Shown: positions 23,501 to 33,400 of the stretch, one piece after another
Numbering within the stretch: the stretch's first letter is position 1
Layout of the letters: every line of letters begins with the position of its first letter
Assembly: GCA_964017155.1 (NCBI GenBank)
Contig: OZ024855.1
Coordinates: forward strand, 56,737,435 to 56,801,434
DNA from: Oasisia sp. SBJ-2009
Taxonomy: Eukaryota > Annelida > Polychaeta > Sabellida > Siboglinidae
Reading direction: 5' to 3'
DNA length: 64,000 bases
Program-made: the position numbers and the translations under genes
The notes under the pieces: generated by a model
Told to the model about the DNA's origin: nothing
Databases searched by the model: none
The model's input: the letters and a program-made list of their open reading frames with translations, nothing else

Positions 23501-24952
23501 ACAATAATTATTTAATACATTTGCACTTATTATGAAAATGTCTGATTTTAGGCAGAAGCTCATTTCAAGTGACACAAAGGCCGGGGAAACATGGCTATTC
23601 TTTGGCTGTCGTCATGCCGACCGTGACTTTTTATATCGGTTTGTATGCTTAATCTATACCCGTAACTGTCTCCATTAATCTACTGCGTAAATTATACAGA
23701 TGCAGTATTAAAATAGAATTGTATGTGTTCAAAACCTGAGCTGCAGTTTTGAACCGTGGGTAAATTGGTTCACTCCGCAGCCCAGCCTGCTGTATGAGTG
23801 ACTACCTGGCTGTAGGCTGTGGTGGATTTTTGTGTATGAATAGTCTTTACACATTAATTCCAGTGTGTCATATGTCTGCTTCCCGGTTAAGTTGAGATGT
23901 TGTTTGGTTGATCATGTCTGCCAGACAGTGAAGTGTAATGCAATCTTCAAGGAGTTCTAATCTTGACACAATACTTGACTGTGTGAGAATTAAAATTTTT
24001 ACTTTTTACATATTCAATATTTGCGGTTTCTTCTGGCCAGGACGGAGTTGAAAGAACTGCAGTCGAACGGCGTCTTATCAAAGCTGGTTGTGTCCTTCTC
24101 AAGAGATGACACCACTGAGCAGGGAAAGCCACGCTACGTGCAGGATAATCTTGCATGTCACGGACCAGAAGTTGCCACGCTTCTGTGTGAAGGTGGCGCC
24201 ACTGTATTTGTGTGCGGCGATGCGAAACACATGGCAAAGGATGTGAATGACGCCATAGTCAGTGTCCTACAGACACACAGAGGTAACACTTATTCAATGT
24301 GTTTGCTGGCATCTGTCACCAATACCCAATGTCAATTGTTAAATGAAGTCAAAGTTCCCACAGTGTGTGATCTAAATCACTAACATATGGGTGTAGCTGT
24401 TTTTTTTATTTGTTTACGTTTTTGTACCTTGTATCCTGACACGTTAAGTTGTGCATTTTATCGATAATTGGATTCTGCGAAGGACGATTCTAAATACACT
24501 AATCAGTCTGTTGTTTGTCTTTGCCCATTTTTATGTTCAAACTGTAAAAGAGAAGCTGGGTTTTAATCCTTTGAGCTGTTTGGAACCTTGGACAAGATTA
24601 TTCATTCTACATTGCTCCAGTTCATTCAGCTGTGTGACTAAATACCTGGCTAAAGACGGTGGATATTTGTGTACAAATTAATCTTTGAGCTGTAATTGCA
24701 GTGTCGCAGAAAGCTTCAGAGAAAATCAGAAATGGTGTTCGATTAACTTGGTATGCCAGGGAGTAATTTATAAACTGGTTCAACAGTCCTAGGGTCTTGG
24801 TACCATGTTATGTAAGAACACCTAATTCCTGAGAAGTCTAACACTGTTGACCAATGTATGTTTTCTTTACAGACATGGAGAAGAAAGATGCAGAAGACTT
24901 TGTCTCACAACTTCGCAGTAACAAACAATATGTGGAAGATGTATGGACGTAG
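10019..24952 (+). CDS. MTRR: Methionine synthase reductase, 14 coding exons
   Basis: Exons: 10019-10162, 11755-11905, 12833-12950, 13493-14051, 16579-16722, 17018-17103, 17914-18073, 18650-18830, 19834-19876, 20747-20939, 22610-22728, 23552-23638, 24041-24282, 24873-24952; 2307 nt, 768 aa. The N-terminal flavodoxin domain shows the FMN loops [19 protein letters not shown] and [15 protein letters not shown]. Exon 4 encodes a long acidic linker. The FAD domain has RAYS (exon 9) and GVCTGWL (exon 10). The NADPH domain has [27 protein letters not shown] and [13 protein letters not shown], and the protein ends VEDVWT with the FAD-shielding Trp penultimate. The family passes electrons from NADPH through FAD and FMN to reactivate oxidised cob(II)alamin on methionine synthase. 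The start is chosen because [12 protein letters not shown] begins within ten residues, as in known orthologues. The protein is about 70 residues longer than the human enzyme, mostly in the linker. Confidence 0.95.
10304..11175. mobile_element. hAT-like nonautonomous DNA transposon in MTRR intron 1
   Basis: Terminal inverted repeats CAGACATAGGGTCAAA (left) and CAAAAATGGGGTCAAA (reverse complement of the right end) are flanked by an exact 8-bp duplication, GTATTCAA, at 10296-10303 and 11176-11183. Internal segments near both ends are rich in AAGTATTT/AAATACTT. An 8-bp duplication with CA..TG ends fits the hAT superfamily. There is no transposase frame. Confidence 0.8.
11906..12832 (+). other. 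MTRR intron 2
   Basis: Begins GTAAAA after exon 2 and ends TTTTGCAG. The segment CAACCACTGCCATAAAATAC (12090-12112) recurs as a diverged reverse-complement copy near 12695-12745, so a short inverted-repeat element of about 650 bases may be present. Its boundaries are not defined. Confidence 0.4.
12968..13440. repeat. (CA)n-rich compound microsatellite in MTRR intron 3
   Basis: About 470 bases of CACACA broken by ACATGCA and ATATGCACACACAC units. It fills almost the whole 542-base intron and begins about 20 bases after the exon 3 donor, which is the weak GG|GTCTGT. Confidence 0.93.
14052..15305 (+). other. MTRR intron 4, left part
   Basis: Non-coding. GATTAC/GTAATC-rich sequence at 14395-14560 resembles sequence at 16100-16220 and 16390-16570 on the other side of the intron. 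An old transposon split by later insertions is possible but not demonstrable by eye. Confidence 0.35.
15306..15584. repeat. 14-bp-class minisatellite in MTRR intron 4
   Basis: About 20 variants of the unit TTACCAAAATGTCC (also TTACTGAAACGTCC and TTGCCAAAATGTC). It ends with TACCGAATAG, which is the left end of the adjoining inverted-repeat element. Confidence 0.88.
15585..15867. mobile_element. 283-bp inverted-repeat element (MITE-like)
   Basis: The left arm begins GAATAGTTTTTATCTAGATT and continues through GGCACTGTATAAG. The right arm carries the reverse complement ending CTATTC. A second matched pair lies inside: CGCTAAGTTGAGTACA against TGTACTCAACTTAGCG. No target duplication is clear because the left side merges into the minisatellite. 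Confidence 0.75.
15868..16578 (+). other. MTRR intron 4, right part
   Basis: AT-rich non-coding sequence running up to the acceptor TTGCATTTGTAG. It includes scattered GTAATC motifs. Confidence 0.4.
17104..17913 (+). other. MTRR intron 6
   Basis: Non-coding apart from a short tandem repeat of AGTGGCACT (about 17686-17718, four units). It ends in the acceptor GTTTTTGTAG before exon 7. Confidence 0.5.
18074..18649 (+). other. MTRR intron 7
   Basis: AT-rich and non-coding between donor GTGAGG and acceptor AACTTTTCAG. No repeat element recognised. Confidence 0.5.
18779..19126 (+). repeat. 60-bp tandem repeat across the MTRR exon 8 donor
   Basis: Six units in 60-base register, nearly identical from the second onward; the sixth is truncated. 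Each unit runs from GATGTACTTGTGG through TTTCCTTCATGTTCCCCACC to GTAGTGTTAG|GTACGGCT. The end of exon 8, its splice donor and the first intron bases are therefore all inside the unit. Donors lie after 18830, 18890, 18950, 19010 and 19070; the last unit diverges and has none. Sixty bases is 20 codons and no unit has an in-frame stop, so every donor keeps the reading frame. Confidence 0.95.
19127..19833 (+). other. MTRR intron 8, remainder
   Basis: Non-coding sequence from the end of the 60-bp array to the acceptor TTCTTCCTAG before the small exon 9. Nothing else recognised. Confidence 0.5.
19877..20746 (+). other. MTRR intron 9 with (TA)n tract
   Basis: Non-coding. The segment GAATCAGTATGCAATATCAC occurs twice, near 20112 and 20158. 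A (TA)n run with a few TATG units occupies 20473-20582. Acceptor TATATCCCAG. Confidence 0.6.
21024..21945. repeat. 22-bp minisatellite in MTRR intron 10
   Basis: About 40 units built on CACATCAACACAACACACAG plus two variable bases. Some units are shortened (ACATCAACACACAAAA) or carry ACGACACAC. It is CA-rich on one strand and GT-rich on the other. Confidence 0.93.
21946..22609 (+). other. MTRR intron 10, right part
   Basis: Non-coding sequence between the minisatellite and the exon 11 acceptor GTTTGACAG. No element recognised. Confidence 0.5.
22795..23250. repeat. Degenerate minisatellite of about 33 bp in MTRR intron 11
   Basis: About 13 diverged units of the pattern TTTTGGGGCCTACCTC followed by CAATTCTCCCACTTG. 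Divergence between units is high, so the array is old. The long frame across it comes from a period near 11 codons and is not a gene. Confidence 0.8.
23745..23945 (+). mobile_element. Degraded SINE copy in MTRR intron 12
   Basis: Shares the body of the SINE family: GGTGGATTTTTGTGTATGAA, then GCTTCCCGGTTAAGTTGAGA and GTCTGCCAGACAGTGAAGTG. The tRNA-like head is missing or unrecognisable. Confidence 0.6.
24555..24820 (+). mobile_element. Degraded SINE copy in MTRR intron 13
   Basis: Contains CATTCTACATTGCTCCAGTT and GGTGGATATTTGTGTACAAA, and ends with CAACAGTCCTAGGGTCTTGG then TTATGTAAGAAC, matching the 3' end of the reverse copy at 28340-28660. Confidence 0.65.
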
Positions 24953-25118
24953 ACAAAGTTGTGTGTTGACCTGGAGACATAGAAGGAACCACACATGCTT
25001 CATAGAAGATATTCGTTGCAGTGTTCATGATGCATAGTACACTGACCTGTCAAATGCGTCAGATTTGACTATCAGTCAACCTGGATGGTGATAATTAAGT
25101 TCACGTCAGATTCCATGA

Positions 25119-25124
25119 AATAAA
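25119..25124 (+). terminator. MTRR: Polyadenylation signal of MTRR
   Basis: AATAAA lies 167 bases after the MTRR TAG stop and is the first canonical signal downstream. Confidence 0.65.
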
Positions 25125-25296
25125 TAGAGAGATGCTTCACCACAAATCTGTCTTGCCTCTTATTTCTCTGCAAGCCGATGTGCACAGTATTTGTTAAAAC
25201 TGGTGACCAACCTCAGGTCATGAAGTGGACCCAAAACAGGCGCCTGAGTGGGGCATATGCTAATGGATTTACATCCAGTGATGTGCTGTTGGTAAT

Positions 25297-25475
25297 GCAT
25301 ACACATACACATGCACACACACGCACACACCTGCATTTATAACAGTTTAGGGTAGTATAGTATGATATATATGTATATATGTGCGTGTTTGTGTGCGTGC
25401 GCGTGTGTGTGTGCGTGTGTGGTCTGCGTGCGCGTGTGTGGTGTGTGCGTGCGCGTGTGTGGTGTGTGTGTTATA
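25297..25475. repeat. (CA)n/(TG)n compound microsatellite
   Basis: A short CACACA cluster followed by GTGTGTGCGTGCGCGTG and related units, just beyond the MTRR 3' end. Confidence 0.85.
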
Positions 25476-26654
25476 TTATCCACTTATACAGTACTAATAT
25501 AGGACTTACGCACCGTTCCAAACAATAAATGGTTACTAATACCGTTTTACATAGCACCAATTCAATCAATCAATGTGTATAAATAATGACAATTTTGTAA
25601 AATATATGATTCTGTACAAGTATATAATGTTATACACAGTACAAGTGGATGTGCATTGGACAGAGGAAGGAAATGACGATCACAAACAGTTTCTGTATAA
25701 ATAATAGCTTTATCTAAGAGCAAATAAGACATTTTATTTACATGATAGTCCGCTTCGAGGTAGTTTGTCATTGATCACAAGCGGACGAACGATGCCGCCG
25801 TGACAGTGGCGCCATCTGTAGAACAAGCTCAGCGATTGGAGACGGTGGTACCATCTAGTGAATGTGATGGTAACCACAGAATGAAAACATCGATGGCACG
25901 AAATAAATAAACCGATATTGGGTTACATCCTTCTTCTAGTGAGTAAGTGTTAGAAGAGTCCATAACTTGTTCGTAAGTTCTGGTATTGGAAACATGATAA
26001 CGTTAGTTTATTATGTAGTACACATAGATGCTTGATAATGTTGGCGTACAAACTTAGCAATGTTCTCAAGTGTTTTGTTGGGCGATAATACGCGTTGCCA
26101 ATGGCTTTGACCAGCTGGTCTTGCAACGCCTACATCTTCTTCCGGTTATCTACTACCGTCACGATATGTCGATTGTGAGAGCATACTCAAATACGGGTGC
26201 TGATTAAAATAAAAAAGTAATGGTGCGAAATGTTTCAAAAATTAAAAGCGTGCAAATGCGCGTTAACTTTAAAACGTTACATAATGGTATAACTTTTAAG
26301 TCAATTAAAACATGAACTATTTCTCATCAAATTATTATCATATTTGTTTTATTCAGCATACAGTTAACAGGTAGGCTCAAAATTGAATTAACACATATGC
26401 CTACTTAATCTAGGAAGTTAAATCTTAAGTAAAATTGTAACTATAAAGTCAACTTCCTGAAATAGTGACTCATAATCACATGAAATTGAAAACGCCAGGC
26501 TACGGGTCATACAGTTTGAGTGCAGCAATTTCATAAACTGTGCATAGTTTATGTTGGGTAATTTTACGTGTAATAGATAGTACAACCTGAACACACCTAA
26601 ATGTTGCCGTTATAACAGAATGTTTGCCTTCATTTGATACTTCAGTGCATTCAT
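25476..26654. other. Intergenic DNA between MTRR and OSBPL1A
   Basis: About 1.2 kb with no gene. It may hold the promoter of the downstream gene, but no core element can be identified. Confidence 0.4.
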
Positions 26655-26658
26655 TTAA

Positions 26659-27265
26659 AGGGAATAACAACAAGGCATTATATAATTTTTTTTTATTGCA
26701 TATACATGAAGTATACTACTATATGTAACATTTCAGTGTGTTTAAAAAATACATAAAAATATCTATACGTTTAAAATGTTATATTAAACACGGCATGCCC
26801 GCAGATCCCGCGGAATTTTAAGATTTAATGAGCTAAACGTTTTACCAACTATGACGTCACATCCCAGCATCCGTAAAAGCACGGCAAAAATATGCATGTT
26901 TCAAAAAGCCCACAGGCATTGCATAAAGTGTGGAATTTCTAATTAATTTGTTGTTGTTGCTTGGTGGGTATGACTATAAATATAAGGATGTAATATTACA
27001 CGTTGTTAGAAACGTTAGTGGGCTTTTTGAAACATGCATATTTTTGCTGCGCTTTTACGGATGCTGGGGTGTGACGTCATAGTTGGTAAAACGCTTAGTT
27101 AATTAAATCTGAAAATTCCGCGGGATCTGCGGGCATGCCATGTTTAACATAACATTTTAAACATTTTTTATGTATTTTTCAAACACACCCAAATGTTACA
27201 TAAAATAGTATACTTCATGTATATGCAACAAAAGAAATTTATATAATGCCTTGTTGTTATTCCCT
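26659..27265. mobile_element. 607-bp inverted-repeat transposon with TTAA target duplication
   Basis: Both ends carry the same terminal repeat, AGGGAATAACAACAAGGCAT (first 20 of 27 identical bases), flanked on each side by TTAA (26655-26658 and 27266-27269). The arms extend inwards through GCATGCCCGCAGATCCCGCG, TTTTACCAACTATGACGTCA and TTTCAAAAAGCCCAC to a short centre near 26970. There is no transposase. TTAA duplications are typical of piggyBac and some other superfamilies; the terminal bases are not classical piggyBac. Confidence 0.88.
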
Positions 27266-27443
27266 TTAATATTATCCAAGGCATATTTAAAAAAATAATC
27301 TTGTATCATTATGTATTTTTGAGGCAGAAAAAGCAGTACAACAGGCATAGACAAATTCTGCATGGCAACTGAGGTGCAAACGCACATAAATTGATACACT
27401 ACTTGAGTCTAAAAAGACACTTCTGCCAATGCTATCAGGAGTG

Positions 27444-30400
27444 ATGGAAGAAGAAAGCGCGGAGGAACGTCTTCTGTACAGTGCAAGACACGGAGATGTC
27501 GACTCAGTGGGAGGGTTACTACAGGAGAGAAGATCTGGAGAGCTACAGTTGAACATCAACTGTGAAGGTAACGCTGACCTCCGACCATAACAGAGGCATC
27601 AAGGTGAAATAAGGAAAGACTAGCTTTTCATAAAATATTATTACAATTTTACATTATTAATTATATTATAATTATATTTTTTCTAACTGTATTTATTGAA
27701 TTGGACACCTGTGTAGTTATAGTTGATGTTAATTGCATGTACATGGTGTGGGTTAAAAAGTTTTTATAGGAAGCACATTTGTGGAGTGAAAACTGTATGG
27801 TGAAAATCATGGTAGCTGGTAAACATTAATCATTGATCATTCTTTTTATATCAAGTTGATGCGAGAACAATGACAAAAGCATGTGTCATACAAACACGTT
27901 CTGTGTCATTACTATTCACGTCCAGTGGGATCCTGGGCCTCTCGGTTTCTCCAGGATGCCGTTGTAATATTATATAATTTTCAACATAAACTTAAGGTGC
28001 CCAGAGCAAATGTGCATACAGTGTATAATAGAACAATCATTGATCACACAAAATTGTGATAAATTAATTAACACATATAGTCCCGAGGAGGGGCTATCGA
28101 TTAACCCCATCATGATTCCTTTGGCGATGTTTCAGGTCGAAGCAAGGCTAACCTGGGCTGGACTCCTCTTCATCTGGCGTCCTATTTCGGTCACAAGGAC
28201 GTGGTGCAGCTGCTGCTAGATGTAAGATTGCCTCATTCCTCTTACTTGTCTCCTCTGTATGCAGCCAGGTTTATCTGGATGATGGATGTGTATTATTTGG
28301 TTAGTTGTACATACCAAAATATCATGTAAAAAAAAAAGTAAAGGTAAGTTTTTATATAGCGCAGTATCCAGTCCATAGGACTGCTCAAAGCGCTTTTACA
28401 CATTACTTCCCCGGCAGACCTGTTCAATCAAATACCATCTCAACTTCTCTGGGAAGCATCCAGCCACATGCTACAATTAAGGCTGCGCGTACACATATCC
28501 ACCACTCTCTATTGCCAGGTACTCATTTATACAGCTGAGTGAACTGGAGCAATGTAGAGTGAAAAAACTTGCCCAAGGTTTTAACACCGCAGCACAGGAT
28601 TCGAATCCGGGTTCTCTTAGTCGAGAGTCCGGAGGTCTACCCCTGAGCCACTGCGCTCTACGTATATCTAAAGTACATTATATTTATAACCATGAACAAA
28701 ACTAGAGAAACTGGAGTACATATAGTGCAAAGTTATACTTCACTGTTTTGCCTGTTTAAACAAGTGTGTCTATTCTGACTACCAGGTATATCTATAATTA
28801 TTATTATATATCAGTTAATCGGATAACAGTTGGATTTGTTTATTGACTCTGACTTCGATCAACCCTTTTATATTGATGCCCGTCTAAGCCGGGTTTCTAA
28901 GGATTTCGGCACAATAGAAGTGACCTAATTATTATTATTATTTTAACGGTATTTTCAAAATAGTTAATAATTGTGATAAGAATAATTATTATTAATCATT
29001 TACCATTATGACTCAAGTACACATGGACATGTATTTGATGTAGTCTTGCCCTAATTTCCGTAAGTGTTAATGATCAGCTCTTTAGAGAAACGTTAAAAAT
29101 GCACAATGCATGTGTCTCATAATTGATTATGGCAGATTTTTAGAAGTTTATTCACATGTCACTCTAACAATATATTTGTAAATGTTTCGTTTGCTGTGTA
29201 GAATGGGGCTAATGTTAACGTGGTAAACAATGTCGGTGACACACCACTTCATCGGGCTGCCTTCACAGGACGAATGGTGAGCACAAGTCTGCAAAGACTT
29301 ATTTGATTTAACATAGCAGTACCTAAAAAAAATAACATAGTGCATTTATAGCTAATTTCAATGCTCACTGCAGTAATGGTACTGTTTCTGTTTTATGTAA
29401 ATAAAGATTCACATTGTTAGTGTGAGTAGTTCTGCGATTACCAGAAAAGCCTCAACCACATAGGCGGAACTTACATATTTTAGTACCTGTCAAGTAAAAT
29501 CGAGAGAGCATTATGGGAAGGGATCATTTATCAACAATAGCAATTAAAATCACAGGTACTTTTTGGGGGAGGTGGGCGTTTAAACCTAAACTAAATGCAT
29601 AACTTTTGTTGCACTTTGTGAAAGTGTGACACCATAACCATCCTGCAAAGATTCTGTGTATGTTTGATGAAACTGACAAAGTTGTAAAGGGTTAAAGTTC
29701 ACTCTCACAACAACTGTGCAGAAATGTGACACAGGGAAAAAATTCAAATTATCTTTAAAAAATATTTTTGTGGCGCCTGAAAGCTTAACATCTCCTAGCT
29801 TAATATATATAAAAAGAAAATCAATAGCTAGCGTATATGTTGTTGTGTAATCAGGATATTTTCAATCAAAGTATATTTGTGTAATGCTGAAATTGCCCAC
29901 ATCTAGCATGACACGAGGATTATGTTCACAAACAAATTTTAATATGAAGAAAAAAAGAAAGTGTTGAGCTGATAATGTTGTATGTTATTAATATTATGCA
30001 CAATACAATAATACATACAAGCTTGTTTTTTTACTGAATGGTAAGTTATAAATTGCAACTGTTGAAAAGTGTCTGTGCCTCTGTCGTACACACAACTTGG
30101 ACACCACCTCCTGGCGACTTTGTTACTTATGAGTGGCGTCCTGGGCCTTCGCTTCAAATTCAATTCACAAACCAATAATATTGTAACAGGTCACTGCATC
30201 AGTATCAATACATGTTATTTTTTTCAAAAACATAATGAACTTGACCCAAAAGCCTTAAAACTTACGTTGAATAAAATCATTCCTTGTGTCCATACGTAAC
30301 ATCTTGCATCGGTTGGGCGCCTTGACTTCAAACGGAAGCTTGCTAAACAGCTGTGCTGACTTAGTAAGTGGGAAATAATCCCATCTTAATTTTTTCAACA

Positions 30401-33400
30401 CAAGACTTAACATCATTACTTACTCGCTATGAATTACAAATGCACATTTAAGCAAATTATATTGCACAATGATATTAGCATATAGCATAGTTTTTCTTAT
30501 TTGTCTACACCTACATGCTGTTTTTTTCAATACTATGAAGTACATGCTTTGAATACATCATAATAAGGAATATAACATTATATAAAGTAATGTTCTTCCT
30601 TTGGTGTTCTCTATGTTATTATATGTTATTTGATTTGTATGTATTGTAAAGAGCTACAATAAATTTGGTTTTAACTAAGCTGTACTTGAATGTGTTGTCG
30701 TGTGATTCTGCTGCAGGAAGTTGTCATGTTACTGCTGAAGAACCAAGCTAAAGTGGATGTGATCAACGCAGAGGGCAACTCACCCAAAGGACTGGCGAGA
30801 ACGTCTGAGATCAGGAACCTCATTGAAGGTGTGTGCAAAAGAAACACGTAGATCTTAAAAGCAAACTCTCTCTTTGAATTTTTTTGTAAACTTAACCAGA
30901 TGATGTCACTCAACTTTCTGGTTGGTTATTTTAGCTGCAGAGGCATTTGAGCAGAGATGCCTGGAGGAACAGTTCCTGAAATTGGCTCGAGATGGCGACA
31001 CCGAAGGTCTGACGAAAATGGTATGTATTGTACATCAGTGGTGTTTTTTGTTTGGGCAATAGTTGTGGTATTTACTGTCTTGTGGTCAGTTTATTCACGC
31101 AATCATGTTACTCTGTGCACCTGTGATACGTGCAACATAATCTCCAACGGGAATATCTTGCCTATGTTGTGTGCCATGTAAGCCCAGGAAACTCTTCCAT
31201 TTGTTAGCCTCCACTCACAGGAGAGTTCCATTCTGGTGTAAAATGCAACAAATGCATAGGATGTGTGAGGAGTCCAAACAATGCAAGTCACATGTTCATA
31301 CTTTTTACAGATTTGAATGTAAAAGTTTGAGGCACTGTGAATATGACTTGATTTTATTCCTTTATTTTTACATTTCTGTTTCTCTGTTGCCACCAGAAGT
31401 TGGTACTTGTCCAATAAAATAACTTAATGTTCTCTACGAAGTATTAAAGAAATATACAACAAACTGAAGGGACATAGACATACATTTGTGTAACTGTCAT
31501 TTGCTGAAATAATGATGTCATTGAATTTGGATAATTTTGACCATGGTAGCAAGTAACATACACTGTAGATGGCTTTTCACATGGACATGAAATATTTTAC
31601 CCTGTATAATTCTGGATTGTGAACTGTGATTGATGTCACCTATTAGAGTGTGTGTGTGTGTGTCACAGCTGAAGTCTCCCCACCCTCCAAATATCAACTG
31701 TACAGACACGTTTGGCAACACCGCACTACATAATGCAGCCTACTGCAGGCAGAGGGCAGCAGCAGCACTCCTGCTGGAGAATGGCGTCAACACTTCGATA
31801 AAAAACAACAAAGGTGTTGTGTTGTGGCTACCACATTTTCTTTGCTGTAATAATTATCTCAGTAGTATAAATGCAGTTGATTTCACCAATAGATACATTT
31901 CAAACATTTCTATAACAGTGCTTCACGTTTGAAAAACCCAGGCCTGCGATAAATCGCTCGTCTAAATGCGAAATAACGGGATCGGTTCAACAGCATCTTT
32001 TTATAGGTCAGTGGTTACAACCTGCTGCTGGAATTGTCCTTCATGTTTTGCCGCTAGTTGGCGCCACATTCCACGTGGTCTGGTGACGGGAGCGATTATC
32101 GTAATTAGTGTGAGCGATAAATCGCTCCCTAGATGGGTGAATTGCGCGAGCGATAGGGAGCGGGAGCGAGAGCGATAGGGAGCGGGAGCGATAGGGAGCG
32201 GGAGCGATAGGGAGCGGGAGCGATAGGGAGCGGGAGCGATAGGGAGCGAGAGCGATAGAGAGCGAGAGCGATAGAGAGCGAGAGCGATAGGGAGCGAGAG
32301 CGATAGGGAGCGAGAGCGATAGGGAGCGAGAGCGATAGAGAGCGAGAGCGATAGGGAGCGAGAGCGATAGGGAGCGAGAGCGATAGGGAGCGAGAGCGAT
32401 AGGGAGCGAGAGCGATAGGGAGCGAGAGCGATAGGGAGCGAGAGCGATAGGGAGCGAGAGCGATAGGGAGCGAGAGCGATAGGGAGCGGGAGCGATAGGG
32501 AGCGAGAGCGATAGGGAGCGAGAGCGATAGGGAGCGAGAGCGATAGGGAGCGATAGGGAGCGGGAGCGGGAGCGATAGGGAGCGAGAGCGATAGGGAGCG
32601 AGAGCGATAGGGAGCGGGAGCGATAGGGAGCGAGAGCGATAGAGAGCGAGAGCGATAGAGAGCGAGAGCGATAGAGAGCGAGAGCGATAGGGAGCGAGAG
32701 CGATAGGGAGCGAGAGCGATAGGGAGCGAGAGCGATAGAGAGCGAGAGCGATAGGGAGCGAGAGCGATAGGGAGCGAGAGCGATAGGGAGCGAGAGCGAT
32801 AGGGAGCGAGAGCGATAGGGAGCGATAGGGAGCGAGAGCGATAGGGAGCGAGAGCAATAGGGAGCGAGAGCGATCGTTCGCCTTAAAAATGAAGCACTGC
32901 TGTAGCATGATATATCCAGGACCAGTCTGTTCACAGACATATACACACATTACAGAATGCACATGGAATCATAAGACATCTTTAGGACGATATATATCCC
33001 GACAACTAGTATGCTAAATTAAGATTGCAAATTATTATATATATGTTATGTGTTAAATAATTAATATACCTGGTGTGGTTCAAAATATGACAGTCTTGGT
33101 TTTGACCAGTCGGTGCTGGTGTCACATGTAATGTTTGGGGTGTAAAGGTACTGAACAGACACAGTCCATAATTATTAATATTTTTAGGCTTTGATTAGTT
33201 GTTATGAAGCAGGGACATTTGCATGGCTTCGACAGTCTGCATTGCGACTGATGAAGACTCACAAATGCACACCTACACACACATTAATAATAATAGTAAT
33301 ATACAATTTATATGTATAGCACCCAAATCAATAGTATTGCTCTCAGGTGCTGTACATAAATGTACAAATAGTAGCTAAAATTGGATGATAAATTATTATT

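Noticed and set aside
28600..28660. Minus-strand tRNA-like sequence
   Set aside because: It has A- and B-box-like elements but is the head of a SINE; the same body follows similar heads elsewhere and no full cloverleaf can be drawn.
32041..32962. Two frames of about 300 codons rich in [14 protein letters not shown]
   Set aside because: Artefact of the 16-bp minisatellite; the Arg-Ser pattern is not an SR protein.
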